A model generated the notes under the pieces. That model was not told where the DNA came from, ran no database searches, and saw nothing but the letters and a program-made list of their open reading frames with translations. A stretch of 64,000 nucleotides of DNA from Nematostella vectensis (taxonomy: Eukaryota > Cnidaria > Anthozoa > Actiniaria > Edwardsiidae). The stretch is from assembly GCF_932526225.1 (NCBI RefSeq), contig NC_064037.1, forward strand, positions 5,413,703 through 5,477,702, written 5' to 3'. The position numbers and the translations under genes were made by a program. Positions within the stretch are counted from its first letter, which is position 1, and each line of letters begins with the position of its first letter. Below, piece after piece: positions 11,345-23,662 of this stretch.

Positions 11345-13909
11345 CTACTTTTCTGCTTTTCTTTTGTTTCTCATTCTGCATTCCTGCTCTTTTGTTTTTC
11401 GCCACTCGCAAATATCAACAAAGTCACAGCGATGACACTTCCAGGCCTCTTCAATGTCAACCCCCATTGTTGTCCTATAGCCTGTCCAATACGTTGATAG
11501 TCTATTGAACTGGGACTCAAGCCAACCTTCATCAACTGGGATATCACATCTTCTCAACACGGAGCAGTCTTGCTGCGATATATACTCGATAGCAATCGAT
11601 TCAATTTTGGGTAGATCAGAAATTTGTAAACGTTTGAATAAGATTTCTGTAAGGTCATCCATGTTTTTACAATCTATTCCATATCCTTTCGCGACAGCAA
11701 TAGGTTCCTCTGACAGTAATTTACTACCTGACAATTTGAGAAATTTGAGAAACTGCTTGCTTTTTATCTTTCCAGATATCAAATCATTAAACATCTTGTA
11801 ATAAATCAAAACTTGTAGAGAGTTCTTATTTTGTTGGGCTTTGGAGGGTGGCTTTGATCCATACTCACTTGACCTTGTTTTAACCTCTAGAATTTCCAGT
11901 TTTCGCTTTGAATTAAACCTCAGCTCATCAATGATTCCATAAACAAATAACCCCATACCATAGGGCTCACCAAAGACTGGAAGTTCCCTGACAGTCTGAC
12001 AAGCATCTAAAGCAGATAGTTGGTTGAGGAAGTTTAAGCAGACAACTGCCCATTTATCTTCTTTCGTTTTGATGCTGATAGGCACTACATCATATAATTC
12101 TAACTCTGTGGATACACATAAAAAAAAGCTTTTGTAGTTTATGGAGAAAGAGAAATGATAAAAGGGGGTGACATGGTTGGATATAGGGGAGGGTGTAACC
12201 TCCATGTGAGGTAAAAGAATTTTTTGGGGTTGCAGCCCTGAACACCAACCTAGCACCCTTGTATGGAAAGGAAGCCTGGCCAACTTTATCCAGAATTGCA
12301 GCCATAGGCTGAATTACTCTGGATTTACATTACACAGGGTCTTATTCAGACTGCTATATAAGGCGCACTGTGCTGCCACTCAGTTTACGTGGATGAGAGA
12401 GTGTTAGTATGTAAATTCCCCTTTTGGTTATGCGGCCAAGTACAGACACTGAAGATGGACTTTGCCTTCTTCAGTGGTTCTTTGATTAACATCCTACAAT
12501 AACAGGTTGGTTATCTAGGTTTTTGCGAGACGGGACCGCCATTTAATGTAGTCATCCAAGCCACGAGGGATACACAGTCCCCAATGTAGAGAGCCAGGTT
12601 TTTTACACCTGAAAAAATCCCAAGTCGGCCTGACCTGGATTTGTACCCTGGTCCTCTTGCTTGGGAAGCCAAGCCCATACCACTGAGCTATTGCACCACT
12701 CTCTGGTATGGTATTCTCTCCTTCTATGTCCCTGCTTTTACCTAACACTCCCCACACATTTCTTGGCTATTTTACCTTTTGCCATGTGAATATCTGCACC
12801 CTGTTGGATGTGAGTTGGAGTTTTTTCAGGCAATAGTTCTGCACATGAGTAGCCATATTCCATCTGTTGCTCACACCAGTACTGTGACACCAAGTCTGTC
12901 ACGCTGACATATCCAAGGTGACCACGGAATTTACCCAGAGGGTTGGTGCTAGTACCAATGTCTCCATTAACTGATTCAGGATTGGTTATTGATGAAGGTT
13001 GTGCTGGTATACAAACATGAAAAAAAGTGGTTTGAGCAGGAAAGTTTCAGGCATTCTTACATGGGGTTCCGATTGGACTTCCTGTGGTTCGTAAGAGTTG
13101 TGATGTCACAGGAAAACATCTCCATTCTGTGGGTAAGCCCGTCCCAGACCCCTAGCTGCCTTATAGTATAGGAAACCCATGGTGGGGGAGGAGGAAGGGG
13201 AAGGAGGTGGGGGGGAGTAGGCAGTGGAAGGAGGTGGGGGAGTAGGCAGGGGAAGGAGATGGGGGGGGAGGCAGGGATGGAGGTGGGGAAGGAGGTGGTG
13301 GAGTAGGCAGGGAAAGGAGGTGTGGGGGAGTAGGCAGGGGGAGGAGGCAGGGGAAGGAGGTGGGAGAGCAGGCAGGGGAAGGAGGTGGGGGGACAGGCAG
13401 GGGAAGGAGGTGGGGGAGTAGGCAGGGGAAGGAGGTGGGGAAGGAGGCAGGGGAAGGAGGTGGGGGAGTAGGCAGGAGAAGGAGGTGGGTGAGTAGGCTG
13501 GGGAAGGAGGTGGGGGAGGAGATTGAGGTGAATAATGGCCCTAGCAGCGTAGCCAGGATTTTAAAGGAGGGGGCCCATAAAAATTTTTCAACAAATTTTC
13601 TTCTGTATTTTAGATGTCCCATACATTTACTGAATGTTTGGCTGCTATAAGGGGGGAGGCTGGTCCCCCTCTGGCTACGCCCCTGGGCCCTGTCCTTTCA
13701 ATAAATGAATTTTTTTCCGGATTGATAATAGAGACAAACAATCGTTTTTGGATAGATATACACTAGAGGAGGGAAGAAGAATACAACATCGTGATACCTG
13801 ATCTTCTTAGAGCGCATTCAACAGCTTCATCTATCTGTACAAAAACTTCATCATTGAGAAATTCATCCTCTAAACACGAAGAAAATTCATCACCCAAATT
13901 GCCCGCCAT
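11345..13909 (-). CDS. EXO5: Exonuclease V (EXO5/DEM1 family), 3 exons
   Basis: Exons on the minus strand are 13909-13798, 13003-12776 and 12105-11345, in frame for 366 residues (human protein about 373). EXO5 is a single-strand DNA exonuclease of the PD-(D/E)XK fold with a 4Fe-4S cluster, acting in nuclear and mitochondrial DNA repair. The product shows the conserved YVSVTDL motif, cluster Cys81 in YWCEQQ, Cys337, Cys340 and Cys346 in CHRCDFVDIC, the GIIDEL aspartate and the LEVKTR Glu-x-Lys. Intron 2 contains a tRNA-derived SINE, and intron 1 a long pyrimidine tract on the sense strand. The start ATG at 13909 is 417 bp from the start of the divergent TTD14-like gene. The identification is firm because the motif order and the C-terminal GVDIEEAWKC block match human EXO5. 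Confidence 0.93.
12515..12757 (-). mobile_element. tRNA-derived SINE in EXO5 intron 2
   Basis: On the minus strand there is an A-box-like TAGCTCAGTGGT (12690-12679) and a B-box-like GGTACAAATCC (12647-12637), with cloverleaf-like spacing but no good acceptor-stem pairing. An unrelated body follows. This is the expected form of a tRNA-derived SINE rather than a working tRNA. The outer limits are approximate. Confidence 0.7.
13185..13525. repeat. Polypurine minisatellite in EXO5 intron 1
   Basis: Units like GTAGGCAGGGGAAGGAGGTG (about 24 bp) repeat for roughly 340 bp with almost no pyrimidines on the plus strand. On the EXO5 sense strand it is a C/T tract. It is a candidate for triplex or G-quadruplex DNA. 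Confidence 0.85.
13544..13686. mobile_element. Short MITE (CAGCGTAGCCAGG ends), copy 1
   Basis: The ends GCGTAGCCAGGATTTT and GGCTACGC form an inverted repeat. The internal text CATACATTTACTG and TTTGGCTGCTA recurs in the copy at about 61315-61472. Confidence 0.65.
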
Positions 13910-14326
13910 TTTTGTCAAACACTCAAATTATTTTCACACAGGTAGCCCAAACCAAAGTCAAATTGAAATACGTGGGGAGCGGGGAGGGTGTATCTAGTCT
14001 TAGCACTTCAGCCATTTTGTGATGTTGTAAAGACAACTTTCGATGGACCGGTGGTCTGAACTTTAATTCTTTTCCTTGTTGTTTTTATATCGCCGGTAAG
14101 TACATCTGTATATTTGACCCGGTAACTTTTGTTAACACAGTTGCCATACTTGTTGTATTGAATTTCCAAAACATCCGTTTTCAAACCAACGTTGATTATT
14201 TGATCGCACGTGTTCTGTTCTGAGATGTTTCACGGATTACCAGAAACTTGTTTAAAATCTTGAAAGCCGAATGTCTTCGCTATGCTTTCTCCTAGGCTGA
14301 TTATCAGGTTGTTGGATATTTAAAGA
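13910..14326. promoter_or_regulatory. Bidirectional promoter region, EXO5 / TTD14-like gene
   Basis: 417 bp separate the two divergent start codons. No other gene is seen in it. Shared promoter use is inferred from the arrangement only. Confidence 0.5.
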
Positions 14327-17300
14327 ATGGAAACACTTAAAAATGGAATAGGTCCCGGCCACAAAGTGTACAAAGTCGTACTTACTGGAGGTAGGTTAAA
14401 AGTCGGTTTTTGTTGTTCTTTCTGTCGTGTCCAAAGGGGAATTAAGCTTGATTTTGTTATGGATTTACGTGCCAAGCCTAATACAACAACAAATACCACT
14501 ACACTATTTTTTATAAGAACCCTTTTTATAAGAACGCCCAACCTAAGATTTCAACCTTATTATTGCTATTGATCATTAGTGTAATTCTCTTCCTAATAAT
14601 TTATTGGGTATTATATTCTTATATACATTAAAATTTAAGAACATCGTTAATATATTCAGCCTTAAAATGTCCCCAAAATAAGAACGGCCCAGCCTCACTG
14701 AAAATTAGACGTTCTTATGAAAAAAAAAAACGTTCTTATGAAAATAAAACAGATTTTTATTCAGTTTCTCAATACTTTTGCTGCATTTTGTAGGGGCAAA
14801 TCCAGAAGTTTAAAAAATGGGGGGGGGGGCTGAAGCAAACGTTTCAAGAAAGGGGGGCCAGACTTAATGTTCTTCCATGTATTTCCTTATATTTCTTGTT
14901 ATTTTTAAGCCAAATGTCTGAAAATAGGGGGACTGGGGTCCCCCCTGCCCCCCCTTAGATCTGCTCCCATTTTGATTTTTCTGTGTAAAAATTTTTTAAA
15001 CCATATCAATATCATAAGTACTTAAGGGCCTATGGCACCTCGTTGCTACGAAACACCTTTGCTACGGAAAGGAAAAGCGCTAGATTTCGGCCAAATAGGC
15101 TAGAATTACCCTGCGTCCACCAACATCACTCCATGGCCCATTGTTAAGCACTGATGACTCATGAACAGGTGCTCCAGGTTCAATCTCCGTCAAGCCTTTT
15201 TTCTTTGAAACTCAAGTTCTAACTTTACTTTTACTTCCCTAAAATATTAAAATAAACTTTTGACATTTTGTAGAAGAAAATAGATTTTTATGTGTTTTTT
15301 AGATAAAAAAATAGATGGCAAAAAACAAGATGGTGGCCATTTTAGTGCAAGAAAAACAAACATTTTACAACAGTTGAGTTTTTTTTTTTTCACTCAAGCC
15401 TTACCATTCCTAACAATTTGGGATTTTTGATATTTGAAGAAATCAAAAAGTTATTACCAAATAAACAATTATTACCAAATAAACAAAATTGCCACTTCTC
15501 ACGTATCAAAATTTCACAAATCAGATGCCTGAAGTTTTAGAATCTGCAAAAAAATGAGATTAGATTTCAACAGTAGCTTCTCCAACATGTTTTTCTGTTC
15601 TTGGTTACGTGACCATGGGTGGGGTCAGATGACGTCATCACTTGTGTCATAATATGTCAAAAACACTTATGTTGAAAGTTCCAAGAGATTTGACAAAAAA
15701 CACAAGCTTTTATGAAACAAACAGATTTCCCTAGCAACAGACTCAAACGATACCTTAGCCCAAAATGGCTATATTTTGGGTGAAACTACCTTATTTGACG
15801 ACAATAGGTATACTCTAGATTTTAGTGAAAAAAAACACCAAAATCTAAATACTTGCTTGATATTCAGGAAAAAAACAAATTCAAACGAGTGTTGCATTAT
15901 TCTTGAAGGCGTCAATCACATAATCCCGTTTACTTTGATCCAGGTTCAGCAATCAACATCCAGGCAACTTAGTTTTATGCTTTATCCTCTAATTAGCATA
16001 ATGCATGCATCAGTATCATTATTAACATTCTTTTCACGTTTATTCGAGATTCTTCTGTATTTTATTATCTTTACCAGCATTCAAATTAAATTCCACTTAA
16101 TAGTTGTAAGCTATGCCGAATTTTAAGAAAAAGCCTTGGGTTCCTATTAAGAAGGCTAAGAGAGGCAGAAAACCCAACACAGAGGGAAATTCCAATAAGT
16201 TTGGCGTACATGAACAAATTTGCCTTGCTGAAAGTGACAAGGGCTCATGATACAACCTATAACAATCTTCAACAAGCAAAGCTACCAATACAAGTGATCA
16301 TATGGAAGACAACGTTACCATTTTTCCTTTCCATTTCCAGCACTTCTTTGTTTCCTCACATTTTTTTTCAGTGCAGGCATGCTTGGACCTTACCATCTTG
16401 CTTGGCTTTCATGACTAGTGCTTTGATATTTGTGCGACTCTATTTGCTTTTCATCTGTCTTTACTGTCATGCTGCTTCCAATGTTTACACAACTTTGAAC
16501 TCCGATTCACCCCAAGTCGCTCTAAATATCTTAATTAAAGGTTCACTTCTAACCATCCGATTCCTGCGACATTTGGCAAGCTCGTGGTCTAGGTATTGAT
16601 TTGTCATACTTTGTCTCGGATAATCAATAGCTTTTTCCGCCACAGATTTATTTAGCGTGTTGTGGCGGAAGTAGCAAAAGTCCTTCACTCCTAACTTTAA
16701 CCTATGATTATTCATAAATGAGGCTTTGTCACGTCAAAACAAGACACAGTCTGTTAGTGTAGATCCTGGAAGGCTACGTGCTTTTGGTGTGGATAAGTTA
16801 TTCGCATGTTTAAAAGTGGTCGATTTCTCACTTCGGACCAACAAAATGACTCAAAATTAAGTGCATTTTAAATTAAGCTTTAAAATTATATTTATATTAT
16901 TTTGATATTGGCAGGGCCTTGTGGAGGAAAAACTACAACTCAAGCAAGAATGTCCACATTTTTCGAGAATATTGGTTGGAAGGTACAAATATTTTGTGTG
17001 TTTTGAAACTTTTTACCCTAGCCTGCTTTGCAGACATCTTCCCGCCTACCGCCTCTATTGGCAAAAAATCGGGAAGCCTGAGAAACTTTCAATCAAATAC
17101 TGTATTATTCCATCATGGGTGTTATTTTGGAAAATTTCTTGCAAATAAGCTGCTTTATTTTCACTTGTAAACAACAACAAAAGAGTGGTTGATTAACTTT
17201 GAGATTTACAATGACTACTTTTTATGTCATTAGAGGCTTACTCTTATGTGAGAGCTGATTGCATTGATTTTTCTTTTTTAATTTAGGTTTTCCGTGTTCC

Positions 17301-20300
17301 TGAAACAGCAACCATTCTTTTAGGGTTAGTATACAATATATATTTCCCAGTCAAAAAGGCTGTTGTCCTTTGTGGATGCCAATACATTTTACTTTGTTTC
17401 ATGGCAGTGGTGGTGTTAAGTTTGCTGAGCTTGATGGGGAGCAAGGTATGACAATGCTCTGCAAAACAAATATTTAAAAAAATACTGCCCTGGGTTAAAA
17501 CTGATGTTCTTGCCAAAGATCAAACCTTTTTCTCATTGTTTTAGCTTTTCTAGCAAAATTCCGATATATTTAATAATATTAAGCTATTTATTTTTTTCTC
17601 TGAGGACAATGAGACACATTATTTTTTGCTGATTAAATGTCCCAGGGTTAAAGCCACATTGTCGCCAGTTTACTTCCAGAGGTCCGATGGAAACCTTAAC
17701 CGTTAAAAGACGAAGGAATCTATTAAAATCTGAGATATTAAACACATCACATCCTCAAAGAAACTTTCAATAAGCTGCTTTCATTATTTTTGAAATATTT
17801 TTCACGTTTTCCGTTAAAAATCATCTGAGAATGTTACATAATCGACCAGAAGTAAACTGGTGACAATGTGGCTTTAAATGAGAAAATATGTTGTTTCTTG
17901 GCAGCATCAAGTGAACAATGTCTTACAGACGTATGGTTGAGATAAATATTTGTGTATCATTTCAGTGAATATCTTTCAAGAGATAAATATTTGTGTATCA
18001 TTTCAGTGAATATCTTTCAAGAGAACCTACTAAAGACGATGATGCAACTGGAAAAAACATACTTTGATTTAGCTGAACGCTGCCACAAAAACTGCCTGGT
18101 TATCTGCGACAGGGGAACAATGGACCCCTCCGCATGTAAGTTTTTTTTTGTTCTCATGACGGCAACAGCTCCGATTCCTGTGGATCTAGAGCTAGTTGTT
18201 ATTTTAGCAGAACATCATTTATAACAAAAGTTTAAGATTTCATTTTAGACAACCTGTGGTGTTGTGATTAATTGCTGCTGACCTCACCCCTTTTTTTCTT
18301 TACGGAAAAATTATTTTTCGAGGATTGTGACTATTTTAGTAAGTGTCCCCCATTGGCCTGCCGCTTAAATTGTAAGAAATATTGTCAATTTCTTTTGTAA
18401 AATGTATATATGATTTTAATAAACATATAAGACAATTTGACAGACAATGCCCAAGTCACGGCATGCTTATTAATCACAAATGTTTTCTCCTCTCTTCTAC
18501 CATAGACTGTGAACCAGAGCATTGGCAGAAAATGTTGGATAAAAATGGCTGGCGAACCATGGATCTCCGGGAAGGGCGTTATGACCAGGTTGTTCACTTG
18601 GTGAGTGTAGTTCTCAGGGTAAATGTTATTGACATGTTTTTATAAGCTTCCCCCTTTACTATGTGTCCCTGCACTCACCCCTTGCTATATGCGCCTGGCA
18701 TGGCCCTATAAAATTAGTGAGAACTCAGGGGGTCAGTGCCCTTAACCCATATTTGTTGTGTTTTGAATATGGATATCTCTAGAGGCAACAGTGCCTCTTA
18801 GGGTAATCCCTGAGTATAGCCTTGGTTTCAGAGGTTTCAGCACCATAAAAGGCCTAAAAATGCAATGATCAAATGCCAACAAAGGGGGAGCAGGGACACG
18901 CACCCTTGGCGTATATTTTTAAGCATGAGGACATAAGCCTCTGGATGCAGGATAGCTCCTTGTCAATATTGTTTTGTTGTTCTACAGTTGTCATCTGCAT
19001 GCGGAGCTGAAGCTTTTTATACTCTTGCCAACAACAATGCCAGATCAGAGGGTCTTCAGCTTGCAAGAGACCTGGATAAGAAAACTCAACAGGTGGAAAG
19101 GATTCAAGAACCAAAACCATGCTTTTAATCCAGAATTAAGATTCAGCCTATGTTTGCACTCATAAATTTGACCAAGTTGACCATCATTTCTTTTCTTCAC
19201 TTATAGGTGTGGGTAGGGCACCCTTACTTTGACGTTATCGATAACACCATGGAGTTTGATGCCAAAGTGCATAAGGCGATAAGGGTAAGCATATACCACC
19301 ACTGCACTGCATCACAGCATTTTGTTTAAATGTGTCCCATAATCAAATTATTAAGAGGCTCTAAACACTATTTTAGGTTGTATGTAACAAAATCGGGATT
19401 CAAGTTGGTGATCGTTTGGCTCCTGATAGCATAAAGCTGAAGTTTCTTATCAAGAAAATGCCTTCTGATAGGGTATGATCACTAAGTGTATTTAATATAT
19501 TCAAATTGAATATAAATGGTATTGCTGACACCTAATTGCTTTTCTAAGCTTCTCTAAGTCTGATTCAATGAGCAGTTACTGGTGGCTGCAATACATGTTA
19601 TATTCCACATATCATTTTTCTGTTAAATGACAGAGTGGGGCACTGAGGCACCCCCCTCCCCACAATATCTTTGGAAATTATAAGAAATAACCTGTAGTGG
19701 CATGTCTGTCCCCAAGAAATATTTTTCTAATGTTTCTTTAGCGTACCCCCGATATTTAGAAGCATACTACAGCTCTGACGACAAAAATATTTGTCCCGAA
19801 AAATATTTTCCTAATGTTTCTGTATCGTGCCCCCAATATTTTGAACCATACTACAGCTCTGAAAATAAGAGTTATGTATAGACTATTCTTTGCAATTCTG
19901 TTGTTAGTTTTAAGAACCTTATTGTTCAAAATTTTAATAATTTGTGACTCACCTCTTGAAAAGTTTAGAGTGGAGTGTTTAATGTTGTTACTTCTTATAG
20001 AATGTTCACCAAATGTTTCCCTTAATTTGTCTAGATTCAAAAAGTCAATCGTGTTTGCAGGTGTTCCCGCCATTTGAAGACTTTGATGTTGTGCATAACT
20101 ATTTGTTAGTGGCCAACCCAGAAAAGGGAACCCAAGCACGCCTTAGGAAGCGAGGGCAAAATGGTAACTTGGGCACTCTTTCAGTAGCATATAACCTCAT
20201 TTGAAAAAGATCGCAAAAAGAAAGTTACATGAAAATTGGGATGCCATTACACCTTGTCTTTTTAGGTTGTTCATCATCATCATCCCCTCCTTTCCTCATC

Positions 20301-22176
20301 CTCTCCTCCCTTTGATCCTTACCAGTGCCATTTCACCTTGTCTATTTAGGTTGTTCATCATCATCATCCCCTCCTTTCCTCATCCTCTTTTTCCTTTGAT
20401 CTGTACCAGTGCCATTACACCTTATCTATTTAGGTTGTTCATCATCATTATTCTCTTCTTGTCTCATCTTCTCCTCCCTTTGATTTGTACCAGTGCCATT
20501 ACACCTTGTCTATTTAGGTTGTTCATCATCATCATCCCCTCCTTTCCTCATCCTCTCCTCCCTTTGATCCGTACCAGTGCCATTTCACCTTATCTATTTA
20601 GGTTGTTCATCATCATCATTCTCTTCTTGTATCATCTTCTCCTCCCTTTGATCCGTACAAGTGCCATTACACCTTTTCTATTTAGGTTGTTCATCATCAT
20701 CATCCCCTCCTTTCCTCATCCTCTCCTACCTTTCATCCATCCAGTGTCATTACCCTTCGTTGATTACCATTCAAAACTGGAGTTCCAGAGAAAATATGAT
20801 ATAGCTTAGTGGAAGAACCCTTCTAAATTAAAGCAAAGTACATGTAAGACCGCAAGCTGAAACTTGGCGCACATTCGAGACATAGCAACATGTGTATGCT
20901 GTTCTATGTTCAAGTGTGTAAATCCATTTTTCTCTTATGTGGTTATGCCAGTTTTCTAGAAAGTTTTGCACGTATTCCATGAGAATTTCGAGGTCAGTAT
21001 AACCAGACACGAATGGGGTGACGGAGGGGGGGGGGGGGGGAAGGAAATGGAAAGAAGACTTCTCACTCCTTTCTCTTCCTTCCCGCCCCCCTACGCCCTC
21101 CCAGTCCGCCCACACTGTTCCGCTGACCTTGACGCCCTTGGTTCCCAATGGTGTCCTCTAAGCAAAATCTTGGAACATAATCTGCCTTAGCTGACAATGT
21201 TTTTTTTTTAATTCTATTAGGGCGTTACATGTACATGCACACTGTACGGAGACCCATGATCGATGGCCAAGTAGTGGAAGTGCGAAAAAGTCTCAACAGG
21301 CGAGACTATGAGGTCTGTATATCTCAGTACACGTAAATATGCTTGCTTGACTTGGACCTTATTCTTGGTTTTCCCCGCCCCAGCTGCTTCTGAGCCAGAG
21401 GGACCCCATGAGGCAGTCCATGTACAAGCACCGTCGCTGTTTTATTTGGAAAGACCAGTATTACCAGCTAGATGTGTACACAGAACCTTGCCCAGAGAGG
21501 TACGTGCACTTTGACAAGGCCTTCGGAAATTAAAGAATGTTGATCAACCGCTCCTTTGTTATTGTTTATAATTGAAAATACAATGGTTTATTTGAAAGGA
21601 AACTTCAAAACAACAATCTATGAATTAAATCTGATACATTATTGATTGACGGTATTTGATTGAAAATATATTGGTTACTCGCTTGAAATAACCGACGGAA
21701 ATGGATGCTTTGTGTGATTCGGCATTAAGCGGGAGCATGAAATGGCGGCGTGATTAGCCTTCTTTAACGGAGAGTTTATCCTTTGATTGTTAATGCAGCT
21801 CTTTATACAAATAATTATCTAAGCGAGACAAAATCGATTACTTTTTTATATCGTTAGTGCCAAATCTGACAATACTTAAAAAAGAATAACAACAACAACA
21901 GTTGCTAAAGATTAACAAAACAAACAGCAAAAAGTATTCTCTAGTTTCAATTCAGTTGTTTTTCTTTGAAACTTCCGTACCTAAAAAAACTTTTTGTTAG
22001 GCCTAACCTCTTTACTATCTTTTTACAGGTGCAAAGGTCTAATTTTGCTGGAGACATATTCAACTAAATCTACAAGAGAGCTGCATTTGCCAGAGTTCTT
22101 GAACATAGAGAAGGACGTCACTGACGACAAGGCATACTCCATGTACAACTTATCCCTAAGGGAGAAAGATGATTAG
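14327..22176 (+). CDS. TTD14-like P-loop NTPase with CYTH-like domain, 13 exons
   Basis: Exons 14327-14390, 16915-16982, 17287-17324, 17408-17445, 18007-18135, 18506-18600, 18988-19092, 19207-19284, 19377-19472, 20061-20163, 21221-21312, 21384-21499 and 22029-22176 join in frame to 389 residues. The N-terminus is a NadR/AAA_28-like P-loop with Walker [10 protein letters not shown] (Lys27) and a [11 protein letters not shown] loop typical of nucleoside-kinase-like folds. From about residue 238 a CYTH-like half follows ([37 protein letters not shown]). Drosophila TTD14 binds GTP and phosphoinositides and is needed for TRPL channel trafficking; I infer the same family here. Exon 5 must use the second of two duplicated acceptors, since the first leads to a stop. 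AATAAA occurs at 22985 and 23014. Confidence 0.85.
14391..16914 (+). other. Intron 1 of the TTD14-like gene
   Basis: 2.5 kb, AT-rich, with G- and C-homopolymer patches near 14820 and 14940. I see no exon or recognisable RNA gene in it. Confidence 0.5.
17652..17873. mobile_element. TTAA-flanked MITE (AGCCACATTGTC ends), copy 2
   Basis: TTAA flanks (17648-17651, 17874-17877) enclose inverted ends AGCCACATTGTC and GACAATGTGGCT. The interior is the reverse complement of the copy at 3726-3960. It lies in intron 4 of the TTD14-like gene. Confidence 0.7.
17938..18024 (+). repeat. 41-bp tandem duplication of an intron-exon junction
   Basis: A 41-bp unit running from the start of exon 5 of the TTD14-like gene back through its acceptor is present twice. 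The acceptor AGs are at 17964-17965 and 18005-18006. Only the second AG gives an open frame. Confidence 0.85.
20245..20750 (+). repeat. 84-bp minisatellite in intron 10 of the TTD14-like gene
   Basis: About six imperfect units of 84 bp occur, each with CTATTTAGGTTGTTCATCATC followed by a CT-rich tract and ACCAG. Because 84 is a multiple of three, an open frame of about 200 codons passes through. It has no domain and lies between exons 10 and 11, so I regard it as non-coding. Confidence 0.8.
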
Positions 22177-23662
22177 CAATCAGCGGAAATCAACCAAGTA
22201 ATCTAGATTTGATATAAAGTATTATAACGTTTTTCACTCACAAGACAAGTTGTACAAATGTATTTGGTAATTTTTGTGAGCTCTTAGTTTTGAGTTTATT
22301 TATATCACTGAGTTTTAACAGGTTATTTTGAGGTTGTGTGAATGTAGTCATTTTAGGCCAGTTGTAAGAAGAACTTGCTCTATAAGAATGATATATTTAT
22401 TGTTCTATTTAAGCTAGCCTAGCTTGATTTAATAATTTGATAATAATTATTAATATTAATATTAATATTAATATTAATGGTATTTTTTTCTTCAGAATGA
22501 TTGTGTCCTTATTTTAATTGAGGAGAGGGATCTTTTTTTCTCGCTTCCCCTTCCCACCTCTCCCCTTCAGCCACCCCGCCCAGAGGTGACGCTGAAAGCG
22601 ACATACGTTGAATGTACCCAAGAGTGATACAGACCCCACCCATACACATTTACTGTACACAGACCCGATGGCCTTTAAAGGACTGCGCTATTACTTATAA
22701 TTATCTGGCGAAATTTTACGTTTCTTCAGAGAAAGGAAACTTTTACGATCTACGTGTTTACGATAGTTTTGTTATCTTTCCTACCCTGTTAACCAGAGCC
22801 TCTAACTTCTAAGGTCTATAAATGGTTGAACGTAAAAACTCTGGTATCTCCATTGGGTTTACAGTTACATACCATTTGGTTAACAGTTATACCACTGGGC
22901 TTACAGTTATACAGCTATACAATTATACCATTCCATTAATGTATTTTCTTCCGTTTTCGAAATGTAGATCATTTATAAGTTTTGAATAAAATGTAGATCA
23001 TTAATGAGTTCTGAATAAAAGACCGGGAGAGTTTTTGTAGCTCCTTTTGTTTGGGCTGCTGCATGGATTTTCCAGGCTTTTCATCGTGTATAATTTCAAT
23101 CTTATGCTTTCTTGTTTAATCTTAATTTCGATTTTTTAAATCATTTATTGACACCAACTATACAACTTTATGAGATTTAATTCGACATTTATTTTGTATA
23201 ACACAAAATATATATATATATATATTTAGTATGCAAAACTCGGGAACCTCGCAAGAACAAGCGATTTGATTGGTTGTGGAACTCGGGATAAAATGCAGTA
23301 TACACCGCCTAGAAAACAGCTCCCCGTAATCAAGCAAAATGGCGGGTGTGTAACAGTGTTTTTCGGCTCTCGGTAAACAGGTAAATATTTCGCCACTAAA
23401 ATCGTGACGTCATCGTCTCCATTAATCTGACTCAGTCCCCAAACCAAACCAATCGTATACTTCGAGTAACTGATCCGAATCGATTTTAATTTACCTTTCC
23501 ATGCCATGCACACACAAAATAATGTCATGCTAAGTAATTCAGTGGGCTAATCATAACACCATGGTCAGAGAGCATTTTGTTAGTTCATATAAAGCCAGTA
23601 GCGCCACGTAAGAATCCTCTAGAAGCTCTATGCCGTGAAGGAACTCGTTGCCGTGTGTATAT
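22177..23662. other. Spacer between the TTD14-like gene and NUDT9
   Basis: Contains the 3' region of the upstream gene with AATAAA at 22985-22990 and 23014-23019, a TTAATA microsatellite near 22450-22480, a TA microsatellite at about 23208-23225 and the likely NUDT9 promoter. No coding exon is seen. Confidence 0.5.

Noticed and set aside
12600-12700. tRNA gene on the minus strand
   Set aside because: A- and B-box-like sequences are present, but the acceptor and anticodon stems do not pair well and an unrelated tail follows. A tRNA-derived SINE fits better.
13161-13622. Pro/Ser-rich minus-strand frame of 153 codons
   Set aside because: Product of the polypurine minisatellite in the EXO5 intron.
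20201-20809. 202-codon plus-strand open frame
   Set aside because: It is the translation of an 84-bp intronic tandem repeat. No start context, domain or splice partner supports it.
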